Shown: positions 20,591 through 31,346 of the stretch, one piece after another
Numbering within the stretch: the stretch's first letter is position 1
Layout: each line of letters begins with the position of its first letter
Assembly: GCA_030737835.1 (NCBI GenBank)
Contig: JAUJYN010000019.1
Location: forward strand, 2,316,433 to 2,380,432
DNA: 64,000 nt
Reading direction: 5' to 3'
DNA from: Acorus gramineus
Lineage: Eukaryota; Streptophyta; Magnoliopsida; Acorales; Acoraceae
Made by a program: the position numbers and the translations under genes
The notes under the pieces: generated by a model
Told to the model about the DNA's origin: nothing
Seen by the model: only the letters and a program-made list of their open reading frames with translations
Database searches by the model: none

Positions 20591-21984
20591 CTACATTTTT
20601 CTCTCTCTTTTTTTTTTTTTTTTGACTCTGCATGCTCCTTGTTCTGCAAGGCGTCTTGACCACCCCACCGTTGGCATGCACATATTGAGGGTCCGGTTTC
20701 TTGATGACACCGTCCAAGAGGTAGTGGTAGTAGTTCTAATCTGGCCCTGGTTTTGGACTGGGGGGTTTTGGATTATTGGGTTTTGTTGTGTTGGCATGGG
20801 GGTGGGCATTGGTCGAGAATTGGAATTGTAAGTGGCTTGTCGAGGCGGTGCATATACGGACGAACCGGGTGTGTACTGTGTCAAAGCTGGTCCTCGATCA
20901 AGGATTCGCGCTCCGTTTGGGTAGAGTGCCGAGACTTGTGTGATCCCCTCTACAGTGCGGGTTTGCGCCTTTCGCGGCGGTTGTCCAAACCCATGGCTGT
21001 AGGTGGGGACTGGGTTTGGACTACCGGGGCTGCACAACGGGGAATGCTATTGTGGCGGTCAATTAGAAGCTGGTACATGGTGTAGTCTTCGTATGAAAGA
21101 CTCGTATGAAGCTCTGGACTCAAGCTTTGTAACATCATGTCAATTTCTTGACATTCAGTTAGTTGGAGGCCAGTTCTGTGGACTAGGGTGCACCACCTTG
21201 ACACGTAATATTCAAATTCCTACCCAGGCCTCATTCTTTCTATGGTTAGGTCAGAGATAGAGGTGGTCCTAACCCTCTGGTAACCGTAGCAGCCTAAAAA
21301 TTTCTCGCTTACAGCCAAGAAATCTGACAGATGGTCTACAGGGAGTGTGGAGAACCATTGTAGTGTTTCTCCTTCCAATGATTTCTAGAAGAGGAATACT
21401 AGCAGAGGTTGATTATCTAGAAAAGGTCGGGCATCTAGATAAAAGGTAGTCAAGTGAATATCTGGGTCTCCACAACCATCGTACCGGCAAAATTTTGGGA
21501 TTTTAAATCCCTCCGGTAGGCTGATTGACGGGATTTGTCTCAAATTATGTAGAGACATGTGTTTGGGGGCAGAGGGACCAGTCTCGCAGAGGATTCTGCG
21601 GATGGTTTTGTCCAACGTTTCTTCCCTGGAAGGGCTGTTTAGCAGTCCTGAGTTGGAGGTGGCCTTATAAGGGCCTGGGGCAGAAACAATTGAAATTATT
21701 GGATTCGTGGGGGAAGGTGGGGCGAATGAAAAGGGACTCGGATTGACCGAGAAGCTGGGTGTAGGTGGGTTTTGGGGGTGTGGTAAGCCTTGGTGATCTT
21801 GGCAAGGGTTTCCTGTTTCAAGGTCTTGGCCTGGTGATAGTCGGTGAGGTCATTGAACATGTCCTCCACCGATTGGTATCCTAAGGTAGCCATCTTCTCC
21901 TCTAGGTGGCTAAGGAATTGTGCGGTTTGGTCTCCTTGGTTGACTTTCTCTTCTACTATTTCCTCGTGGGTGTAGGCTTCCATG
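20591..21984 (-). pseudogene. Ty3/gypsy gag on the minus strand, fragmented
   Basis: The minus-strand start MEAYTHEEIVEEKVNQGDQT is at about 21,984. Later fragments read SLPEGFKIPKFCRYDGCGDP with HLTTFY, then GETLQWFSTLP, then ECQEIDMMLQSLSPELH. These are the retrotransposon gag (PF03732-like) landmarks of Tat/Ogre elements. Stops and frameshifts break it at about 21,695, 21,384 and 20,950. A Pro/Gln-rich region follows near 20,700-20,900. The fragment ends close to an A-run (T16 at 20,608-20,623). It belongs to the LTR at 22,340-23,572. Confidence 0.75.
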
Positions 21985-22029
21985 GTGTGAATATGGAATA
22001 GCCTAGGTGTGATTGAATGCAGATTTAAC

Positions 22030-22185
22030 GCAGTAAATAAAGCAGTAAAGGGGTGTGTAGCTGTGTGCGGCTTAAAGCAGTAAAGGGTGTGCAGTTGTGT
22101 GCGGCTTAAAGCAGTAAAAGAGTGTGATGAAAGCAATAAAGGGTGCGCAGCTGTGTGCTGCTTAAAGCAGTAAAAGATGTTGTAA
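22030..22185. repeat. About 40-bp tandem repeat in the leader of the minus-strand gag
   Basis: Three to four imperfect units contain CAGTAAAGG followed by GTGTGCGGCTTAAAG. They lie between the LTR/PBS and the gag start, in the untranslated leader. No other copy is seen in the window. Confidence 0.65.
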
Positions 22186-22320
22186 TGCAAAGAAGAAGAG
22201 GGTCTGACTTGGGAAACTAGAAAATTTTGATTTTTTGAAAGGGGTGGTAGATTTTTTTTTGTCAAGTTTTGGAAGGAGGTAGAAGTGGATTACCTTATGT
22301 TGTTTTTCACGTGGAAAGTC

Positions 22321-22335
22321 CCACTGTGATCGCCA
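22321..22335 (-). other. Candidate primer-binding site of the minus-strand element
   Basis: Four bases after the LTR end the minus strand reads TGGCGATCACAGTGG. TGGCGA-type sites occur in Tat/Ogre elements. The tRNA was not identified. Confidence 0.45.
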
Positions 22336-23012
22336 GTTTTGTCGGCATCATTTTTTGGTGGTTGGTCGGTCCTCCAGTTGTCGGGAGGCCTCCAAAAAAA
22401 GAGAGAGAAAGAAGAATCGGTCTTCTTTTCTTGGCGTGTGTGGGGGTTTCTCCGAGATTTGGATCCGATTGTGTCCTGCGGGCCTGGCTAGATCGTCTCT
22501 CGGAAAGGTGGAAAGGGTGTGGTTCCTTGCTGGGGTGTCCGACGGCTCCTCAGGAGGATTCACGGGGTGTTTGTGATCGCCACCAACTTTCTCAAAAAGC
22601 AGGATAAGTTGGGGTTGGATTTGATCGCCTTCGTAGGGGAGTTTGTGGAGTCTCCACTCTGAGATACGGACTTGCCGCACACAGAGGTGAAAAACAGGAA
22701 TCCTCTTCTGCTTCTGGGAACTTGACAAGGGGGGTTTAAAGGTCAGGGGTGTAGGGTGTAGGTGAGGTCCGACTAGTGGAAAGTAGCCGCCGCGTGGTGG
22801 GGGACGGCTGGTTTGGGTTAGCCGCCTGGTTCAATTTGGGCAGAACATAGGTAGGAAATGGGTTAGGGTTTGGTGGAGGTTGAACAAGGTTTAACCTGGG
22901 TTTTGGAGAGTGGTGTGGGGTATAAGCTTGTATGTGTTGATTGGGGATGTGATGATGTTGTGATTAGGAATTATTTTGATTGGTGATTATAGAAAAAGAG
23001 TTTGAACCCCTC

Positions 23013-23020
23013 TATTTATA
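23013..23020 (-). promoter_or_regulatory. TATA box of the complete minus-strand LTR
   Basis: TATAAATA on the minus strand, in the same position as the box at 332-339 in the truncated copy. Confidence 0.6.
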
Positions 23021-23356
23021 GTAAAAGAGAGGCATGGTAATGTCCATGGGACAATAGATCAAAAATGGGAAATAAGGTGCTTGATTTGACCTCCCATTAG
23101 ATCTGTGTTCTCTGACAGTGTCCAAGTGAGGGGCGGCTAGTTGAAAGTAGAGGCCCAATGAGGGGCGGCTACTCTCAAGTTGCCGCCCCAATGATGGCCT
23201 GCCAAATGTCCCATCTCTGGCAAGCGGTGGCTTGGGTCGACTACTAGGTTTGAATCGGCAAAGATGGGGCGGCTAAAGGGAAAAAACCATCACAATCATC
23301 AGCATTAAATGATGCTTTATGTCCCATCCAAGGGAAGGGGTTTGGGGTCGGTTAGG

Positions 23357-23382
23357 GGGCGGCTAGTTGAAACTAGCCGCCC
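23357..23382. repeat. 26-bp palindrome GGGCGGCTAGTT..AACTAGCCGCCC
   Basis: A 12-bp perfect stem around a GA centre. It is followed at once by a second, imperfect hairpin (about 23,388-23,416). Together they make a double hairpin in the U3 of the minus-strand LTR. Confidence 0.8.
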
Positions 23383-23572
23383 AGTGGGGGGCGGCTACTT
23401 GGAAGTAGCCATCCCCCTGTCCAGGTTTTAGAAACTTCTAAGTGTTGGACTAGGGTTTCCGGTTTTTCTTTCTAAGGAAGTTTTCTATTAGATGGTTTCC
23501 AAATGTGGTAATTTCTAAATATTATTTGAAGTATTTTTTTCTTTGTGGATGGTCAAAATTGGGGTATCTACA

Positions 23573-25645
23573 GAACTTCGGCAAGGGTCATTGACGTCAT
23601 TTTTGGGGGCGAGCCACATTTGGCCAAGCCAAAGAGGGTCCGACATGACTCGAAGAAAATGCAAATCTCCTTCAAGATGATGCAGATTGACAAGGAGCCG
23701 AAGCTGGTCACTAAGAAGGCGAAAAGTGGTGATGACTCCTTCATCACCTTCTCTGATGCTGACCTGGAAAGAGTCCATGCCCCTCACTCAGATGCGCTAG
23801 TAATTACTTTGCACATCTCTAATTTTGATGTTAAGAGGATTCTTGTCAACACAGAAGTTCGGCCATATCCTCTTCATGCAACAATTCCTTCGGATGGGGT
23901 TGAAGGTGGCCGACCTCGTCCCGACTAAGGACCCTCTTGTCGTCTTCAATGTTGCACGAGTTGTCCTAGCTGGACGCATCACGTTGCCAATTCGAGCGGG
24001 GAACCAGACATCCATGATGGATTTCACCATCGTGGACCTCCCGTCTCCATACAACGCCATCATCGGGCGCACGTGGTTGGCGGTGATCAAGGCGATCCCG
24101 TCCACTTATCACCAGCGTCTTCGTTTCCCCACGACTGAGGGGATAATGGAGATCCGGGGGGATCAAGTAACCGCGAGGAGTTGTTACATGGCGGCGCTGG
24201 CAGGGAAGTCGACCTTGCCTGAGGAGGGAGAAATCCATCCTAAGAGGTACCAATTACTTCAGGACCGCCGAGTCAAGGCGCACAAGAGCCGACCCGGTCT
24301 CGAAGACAGGGTTCTTGAAGACCTTGAACAGGTCCCTATAGACCCTCTCGTCAGGAGTTTACTTTCAGCTGAAGAAAGAAGGGTGATACTCGACTTCCTT
24401 GTCAAAAACAAGGATATTTTCGCCTGGAAACCTTAAGACATGCCGGGAATTGACCCCGAGGTGGTGAATCACCGGTTGTACATCTCGCCCACCATTCGCC
24501 CAGTCTGACAGAAGCAGAGACGAATGGCCTCCGTACACGTAGAAGCAGTGTGGGATGAGGTGAACAAACTCTTGGCCACCGGGTTCATTCGCGAGGTGCG
24601 ACATCCCGATTGGCTGGCCAATATTGTGGTGGTTCCAAAAAAGAACAGGAAATGGTGGTTGTGCGTGGACTTCACCGACTTGAATAACACATGCCCAAAA
24701 GACAGCTTCCCACTTCCAAAGATCGACCGGCTGGTTGACTCTTCATCGGGTAACGAACTAATGAGTTTTATGGATGCTTATTCAGGCTATCACCAAATCC
24801 CAATGTACAATCCCGACCAAGAGAAAACCGCATTCATAACCCCTACCGGCATTTACTGCTACAAAGTAATGCCATTTGGGTTAAAAAATGCCGGGGCCAC
24901 ATATCAAAGGTTGGTGACTAAGATCTTTCAACGTTAGATCGGCAAAACCATGGAGGTCTACATTGACGACATGATGGTCAAAAGCGAGCACAGAAGTGAC
25001 CATCTGGCCCACTTGGATGAGGTCTTTGCCGTACTGCGAAAGTACCACCTCAAACTTAACGCAACGAAGTGCTCCTTCAGAGTCACCTCGGGCATGTTTT
25101 TGGGGTACTTAACGACGTAACGAGGAATCGAAACTAACCCCGATTAGATCAAAGCAATCATAGAGATGGAGCCACCGTGAAACAAGAAGGAGGTGAAGAA
25201 GCTAATTGGAAGGTTTGCCGCTCTCAATCGTTTCATCTCCAGAGCCACTGATCGATGCCAGCCATTCTTGCTCCTGCTTCGGAAGGCCCAAAGGTTCGAA
25301 TGGACGCCGGAGTGTTAGAAGGAGTGTTAGAAGGCATTTGAGGAAATAAAAAAATATCTCAAGACGCCACCCCACCTGGTATGCCCTTTTCTTGGAGATG
25401 TCTACTCCTTTACATTGCAGCTTCTTCCGAGCATGCTGTCAGCTCTGCGCTGCTGAAGGACATGGACCGAGGGCAGCGGGCGATCTACTATGCAAGTAAG
25501 GCGTTAAACGGGGTAGAAACAAGGTATTCCCGCGTCGAAAAAGTTGTGTTTTCCTTGCTCATTTCTACCCGGAAGTTAAGGCTTTATTTGCGAGCCCATT
25601 TGATCCACGTCATCACCGACTCGCCTCTCAAAGCTATATTGCGGA
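23573..25645 (+). pseudogene. Tat element copy 2, protease to RNase H (interrupted)
   Basis: Homologous to 841-2,945 of copy 1. The protease motif is damaged (ILVNTEV in place of ILVDTGS), from a D-to-N change plus a one-base deletion. The YNAIIGRTWL segment, RT motifs (VVVPKKN, CVDFTDLN, MDAYSGYHQIPM, YIDDMMV) and RNase H start follow. Stops occur near 24,434, 24,508, 24,935, 25,119, 25,146 and 25,178. At 25,645 a 14.4-kb insertion interrupts the RNase H frame, which resumes at 40,070. Bases 25,448-25,645 are identical by eye to copy 1. Confidence 0.85.
25641..25645 (+). repeat. Target-site duplication GCGGA, left copy
   Basis: GCGGA directly precedes the TGTTATGCC LTR start and is repeated at 40,065-40,069 directly after GGGGCATGACA. 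Copy 1 has a single GCGGA at this place (about 2,938-2,942), which confirms the empty-site structure. Confidence 0.92.
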
Positions 25646-26183
25646 TGTTATGCCTGTGTCATTTGGAGCCTTATTTTTCTATCGGAGTCGCTAAAATTTT
25701 GGGTTTTAGCCACTTATAGGAGTTGGAGAGCTCTGATTGAAAATTTGGCTACATAATTTTTCTCTCAGAAGTTATGCATTTCCGATTTGGTATTTGGATT
25801 TAATTTTGTTAAAATCCAAGATGAAGAAGTTTAAATATGATTTTATCATGAGATGCTCAGTTTTGAGTTAGCTTTCATACAAAAGTGGAATTAGATCAAC
25901 TGGATTCATGTAGTAAAAGTTATGGGTATTTTTCCAAGTATACCCCGGGGATGAAAAATTCTGGCAGCAGCCTTGTTCAATGTTTAGCTCTCATTTCGGA
26001 ATAGCTGGAGCAATTATTTAATCTGAGCATAAACATGAAAGTTGTAGATAATCTTCTTGGCTTTCTAGTGGACTTTGAATTGTGCAATTCGGAGCTATAT
26101 TGAGGAAGTTATGGCTGTTCTAGTGAAGCATGTACAGAATTTCGGGTCATGGACGATTTTTGTCCTTTGAACCCCACTTTGTC

Positions 26184-26190
26184 TATATAA
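26184..26190 (+). promoter_or_regulatory. TATA box of solo LTR G
   Basis: TATATAA, about 540 bases inside the LTR and followed by a CT-rich stretch, as expected for the U3/R border. Confidence 0.55.
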
Positions 26191-26639
26191 TGTCCTCCCC
26201 CCAAATGTCTCCTCTCTCACTCTCTTTGGTCCAGCCCTCTTGAGTGTGTTTGGTAGAGTTTTAGAAGGGGAAGATGAGGAAGAAGTGCTTGGAAGAGCAA
26301 AGAAGAGAAGGTGTGTGCCATTGTTGTTTTCTCTTCCCTCTCCTCCTCCTATTGCTCCCCCCTAATGTTACCCATGGATCCCCCCTCCCCTCTGGTTCAG
26401 CAAGAAGAAAAGGAATGAAGGCTGAAGGGGTGGTAGTGGTGGTGGTGGTCGAGGTGGTCATGGGCGTGCTTGCGAGCTCCCACACCTCCCCCTTCCCTTT
26501 CCCCTTCTCTTGGTAAGCTTTCCCCTCTTCTTTTTTTCTGGTTTTTCAGCTCATTGGGTGTGTTGGGAGGTGGTGCATGCTAAGTGTTTGTGTTTTGGTT
26601 TGTGTGTGCTTGGTTGCTTGGGTGTAGGGGTGTCAGCGT

Positions 26640-27060
26640 GCCCGTGTGTCTGCTGCCCTATGTGTGCTGCCTGTGCCCAGCATGCTCTGTCTGCTGCCCT
26701 GCCAGCACCAGCACTCATGCCCAGCAGCTGTGCCCAGCGTGCCCAGCGGCTGTGCCCAGCATGCCCTGCCTGCTGCCCTGCCAGCACCTGCGTCTGTGCC
26801 AGGCGTGCCCTGCGTCTGTGCCCAGCGCGTCCTGCGGCGTGCCCTGCGTCTGTGCCCAGCGCGCCCTGCGCCTGTGCCCAGCGTGCCCTGCGTCTGTGCC
26901 CAGCACGCCCTGCGCCTGTGCCCAGCGTGCCCTGCGGCGTGCCCTGCGCCTGTGCCCAGTGCGTCCTGCGACGTTCCCTGCGACTGTGCCCAGCGCGCCC
27001 AGCGACTGTGCCCAGTGCGTCCTGCGACGTTCCCTGCGACTGTGCCCAGCACGCCTTGCC
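26640..27060. repeat. 22-bp GC-rich minisatellite in solo LTR G
   Basis: Repeated units close to CTGTGCCCAGCGTGCCCTGC with small changes, about 15 or more copies including shortened ones. All three plus-strand frames stay open (Cys/Pro/Ala-rich), which is a by-product of the repeat. It takes the place of the GCGCGTGCG tract of the related LTRs. Confidence 0.85.
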
Positions 27061-28481
27061 CTGCCTGTGCAACCCGAGTGCTGCCCCGCGTGTGCGTGCC
27101 TCCCTCTGCATGCGTGCTGCCCCGCTTGCCCTGCTCGCTTGCTGCCTCGCGATGCGCGATGACCCGGGTTGCGGTGAGTGGTTTGATCCAATCCCCCCCC
27201 CTCGGGATGCGCTCGACGCGCGTAGTCGCGCGTCGCGCATCGATGGGGCCCCCTAGCTATACTACTTGTGTAGATAAGTAGTATGGCCATGCTTAAACTA
27301 TAATATGTTAGATATCTTGCATGCTAGGCTTATATTGCATGTATTGTATCCATGTATGAATGATTGTGTTGCATGCGCCCCTCTAGTATGGGCATGTATT
27401 TCTGTAGTGTGTATGGATGTATAGAATATGGCATGCCTTAGGTAGTATTATAATACTACTCCCACCATATTAATTGGAATATCCAGCATGATTAAGTCTG
27501 GGTTAATAACGGGCACTTGCCTAATATTCCCTTGCGATAAGACTCGAGGGCGTGGTGTAGTTGTTGCGCCCATGCTAATGGGGCAAAGCTATGACCAGCT
27601 TCATGAGATGATGATCTCTCTCGCCCTCTCCCTCTGAACGAACTGAGTAAGTAGATGCGATTTCCTACTCGACTCAGGTTCATTTGGAATATTGGCATGC
27701 ACCTGTTAGTGCGCGAGATCGCGCTTGACCCTTTCTTTTAAGTTGGTGATATCCAATGCATGCTTAAGTTATGCCTTGTGTGCTTATATGATTAATGGCC
27801 ACGTATGCATGTTTAAGTGGGCCATACCATGTATGCATGTTGTATGATTTGTTGTTTATGATGTAAATTCATGTTAGGGGTCACCCTTATGGTCAATTAT
27901 TAGATGATTGTGCATATGGTTCATGCACATAGCTAGATATAATTCTCCTGGATATATTTATATGCGCATGTTAAAAACTGATAGGCCTATCTGAAATAGG
28001 CATGGGTATGACCCGCTGTCGGGTTGTACCTTATTAGTTAGAGCGCTAGCGATGTAATCGCCCCGTGCATCCGAGTGATGCACTCGTTTAGAATTCAGGA
28101 GAATTCATTATCTTATCGGTTTGTTAAGCTGGTAGTTGGGGCATTAGGCTAGGCCTACCCGTGCTAGGCGTGTATATGAACCGCCTATTGGGTTATGTGC
28201 CTTGGGATTATTTCTGCGTGAGAGCAGAGGCAACCCCCTTGTGTTCGAGCGACGCAACCATGTGGGAGTACAATAGTGTTCGCTATCATCGATATGTGAT
28301 TATCGAGAGTAGTTGTTTTTCCATTGGGTTCGCTTTTCGAACATGGAGTGTTTCCTCCCAATGTCGTCCGTGTTGAAGCGGCCCAGGTTGTAGCTGTCCT
28401 GACAGAGGGCCCCCACCTATAGGTACTATCGATGCATGCGGCAAGATGTACTAATCGTGGGGGTATACCAGGTATAGGCTA

Positions 28482-31231
28482 TGTTATATATGTGTCACTT
28501 TTATCCTTCTGGTCACCATTGGAGCATTCTGGCAGTTTTTCAACTTTTTCTTTTTTCGATCGGAACCGCTAAAATTTTGAACTTTTGGCTATCATCATGA
28601 GCTTGAGAACTCCGATTGAAAATCTAACTGCATATTATGTGTCCTGGTGCCATTTCAAGCCACTCACGAAAATTTCATCGAATTCTGGTAACGTTTCAGA
28701 ATTTCACAGTTTCGAATCGTATCCGGGTTTTGACCAAGCGAAAAGTCATTGGGAGACTTGACTTGGTCAATGTTGACCCTTGACTTGGTCAAAATCTTTT
28801 GTTTTCTAGTGTGGTTAGGTTGACCCAAGTCAAACTGCACTTAAACCTAACTAAACCTAGCTAAACCTAATTAGTTCTAAGTGTAAGTGGTGAGTGTGTG
28901 AGGTGTGTGTGGGGTGACTTAAAGTCCACGCCCAAGTATAGTAAATGCCTATTCATCATCTTCTCCATTTCAAGCTCTCTCTCTCTCTCTCTCCCCCTCT
29001 CTTTATTTCCCCTTTATGATCTAGCTAGAGTGGAAGGACAAGAAAGCCATAGAAGGAGAAAAGGAAGGTATGGACCCGATCTATCTTTCCATGGTCTCGG
29101 ATCTACATTCCCTTTGTTTTTCCTCCTCTCTTAGCCCCTTTTCTCCTCTGTTTTCAGCCCCTCTTTGGCTGAGAAGAGGCCTTGGTGGTGGTGGCTTTGG
29201 TGGTGGACAATCGGTGCGCGAAGAGCACCCGAAGATCTCCCCTTTGTCTTTCCTCCTTTGGGTAAGCTTTCTTCCTTCCTTTTTTTTGTGTAGATGCTTG
29301 TTTAGGGTTGCATAGGGGTATGCATGGCATGCATGGTGGTTGGGGGGTGGGAGGGGGGCTGTTGGGGGTGTGGGAGTGGCTCGGGCGCGCGTGCGGGGTC
29401 ATCCGCGCGCGTGCGCGCGAGCCTGCGCGCGCAGGTAAGCGCAGGCAGGCGCAGGCGCGCAGTCGGGCGCGCTGGCGGGCGTGTGTGCGTACGCGCGGGC
29501 TGTACGCGCGGGCGTGCGAGCTGGTGCTGCGCAGGGGGCGCAGTGCGCACGGGGGTACTGCGCTGGGGCGCAGTGCGTGCGGGTGTGAGCGCGAGGTGCT
29601 GCGTTGGAGCGCAGTGCGCGCGGGTGCACCCGGGGCTGGATGCGCGGGCACGCGCGGGCGTGCGCGTGAGCGTGCGGCGTGTCTGGGCATGCGGGCGGAG
29701 GCGCGGCAGCGCGCCTGGGCGCGCGGGCTGGGGCGCGGCAGTGGGCCCGCGGCGCGGGGTGTGTGCTTGCGTGCGCACCAGTGCGCGTACGCGTGCGGGT
29801 GGCCGTGCGCATGGCTGCCGTGGGTGCGGGAGTGTGTCGGGGCACTCGGACTCGCGTGCGTACGGGCCCGTATGCATGCTTGTCCGAGTGTTGGGTATTT
29901 CTGTCGTATTTTTTGGCGTATTTGTGTATTTTACTCACCATTTTGGTTCCCATGTCTTGCAGATCTTGACGGGCGATCACGCGACGACCCGGGTATTGGT
30001 GAGTGGGACAATCCAACCCAGTTGGGAGGCGTTCGATGCACGTAGGCGTGCATTGCCCTCCCCTGGGGCACCATAATTGCATATTAGATAGTATTAATTG
30101 TAAACTATGCATGCATGATTATTATGTAGTATCCATGCCACCCTAGGCCTTGCATGTTAGGGATATGCACCCTTATGATATGTGTAAAGGCCCAAGCATC
30201 CTCATACCATGTTTTCATGCTAGGGAAGCCTCGACCTACGCATGTGTCCCATTTAGTTTAATTTATTTAAATCAAATGCGAGTTATGTAATTACCATGCC
30301 TTAGAGAATATTATAACCTTGTGGTTATAATATATGCTTCCCCGCATCTTAGTTATGCGCCCTGGAGGAATTCTGAAGAAATCATGACATTTATAGAGTT
30401 GAGATCGGTGTCGGCGGATCCAAGTGGATCGTATCCGTGTGGGTAGGCTGTTTCTCTTCCCTTCGTTGGATCCGTGTAGGGACTTCTCAGCGTTAGACAG
30501 GCCGTCCTGACAGAGGGCTCCCATCAGTAGGCACCTCCTGATTTGGTTTCGGACTGTGCTGAATCGTGGGAGTAGACCAGGCGAGCTACGGTGTGGAGGA
30601 GAGGCTATCGGTGGACCAAGGGTGATTAATAGCCTAGTCAGTCCCAAAAGACCATGTCACCAGTTTGAGGGTGAGGGTGAGGGTGTAGTGGGTTGGCGAT
30701 GAGCGACCCATTGGTTTATGTAGTTGTTGCCACTTAGAGGCTATGAATGATTTGAGGTTAATATGAATTGTGATGCATGGGTTGTGCTATTCACTGAGCG
30801 TGTGACTCATCCCTCGCATATATTTTTCTCCAGTGATATCTGAGTCGGATTTGAAGGAGGAGCTCCGCGAGGCGCATCAGCAGTAGCGGAGCAGCGTCAC
30901 GCTCCGATTGTGAGAGGCCATTCAGCATCCCCCCCCCTTTTATTGTATGTATTGTATTCTGTGCTTGGGCACACGTTTGTATTATATTTGGATGTCATGT
31001 ATATATTGGCTCTCACATGACAGTTGATTATGTATCGAGTCTATAATATGTCTTTGAATTACAGATTCAGTCTTTTAGCTTCCGCTATTTGCGTATATAT
31101 CATGTCAGCCTCTTTGTTGTCTGTGTAGTCGTTGTTGATATTGTTTGAGTATATAATTGACCCCTTGTATAGACTGCTGATATCATATATACCATGCCGC
31201 GTCCCGGGGACGGCCGCCCTGGGGCGTGACA
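28482..31231 (+). repeat. 5' LTR (E) of the chromovirus
   Basis: It starts TGTTATATATGTG and ends GGGGCGTGACA. A CT repeat lies at 28,974-29,000, a GGTGGTGGTGG exon-like block at about 29,155-29,262, the CpG tract at 29,380-29,870, the 36-nt block at 29,963-29,998, GTGAGGGTGAGGGTG near 30,668, and a TCTCCAG acceptor-like site at 30,827-30,833. Confidence 0.93.
29963..29998 (+). other. 36-nt splice-bounded block in LTR E
   Basis: Flanked by CTTGCAG and GTGAGT, as in LTRs A and D. Confidence 0.5.
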
Positions 31232-31236
31232 AAAGT

Positions 31237-31248
31237 TGGTATCAGAGC
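31237..31248 (+). other. Primer-binding site (initiator tRNA-Met type)
   Basis: TGGTATCAGAGC begins five bases after the LTR end. This is the standard complement to the 3' end of plant initiator tRNA-Met, used to prime minus-strand cDNA. Confidence 0.92.
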
Positions 31249-31346
31249 CTGGTCTTGTCAGAGCCAATTGTCTTTCGTAGAGATGAGTCCTAGGATTTCT
31301 ATATGAGTATTCTGATCCTAGTGTCTGGTTTTCTTAGGTTGCTGAT

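Larger units (their letters stand above)
22340..23572 (-). repeat. Complete minus-strand Tat/Ogre-type LTR (1,233 bp)
   Basis: On the minus strand it runs from TGTAGATACCCC (23,572) to TGCCGACA (22,340), giving TG...CA ends with a candidate PBS just beyond. A TATA box is at 23,013-23,020. Palindromes of the GGCGGCTA type are at 23,357-23,382 and about 23,388-23,416. The LTR in copy 1 (1-840) is homologous and joins plus-strand Tat pol at the same place. Confidence 0.8.
25646..28481 (+). repeat. Solo LTR G, left part (split by nested chromovirus)
   Basis: It starts TGTTATGCCTGTGTCATTTG. A TATA box is at 26,184-26,190, followed by a CT-rich leader, a GGTGGTGGTGG block (26,430-26,450) and a donor-like GGTAAGC near 26,514. 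Then come a 22-bp minisatellite (about 26,640-27,060) and a GTGAGT site at 27,175-27,180. Joined with 38,913-40,064 it makes a 3,988-bp LTR-like unit with TG...CA ends and a 5-bp target duplication. No internal domain is present, so it is best read as a solo LTR. Confidence 0.8.

Noticed and set aside
26551..27281. Cys/Pro-rich repeat proteins in the 22-bp minisatellite
   Set aside because: Every frame is repetitive and open as a result of the minisatellite. No start context or promoter placement supports translation.
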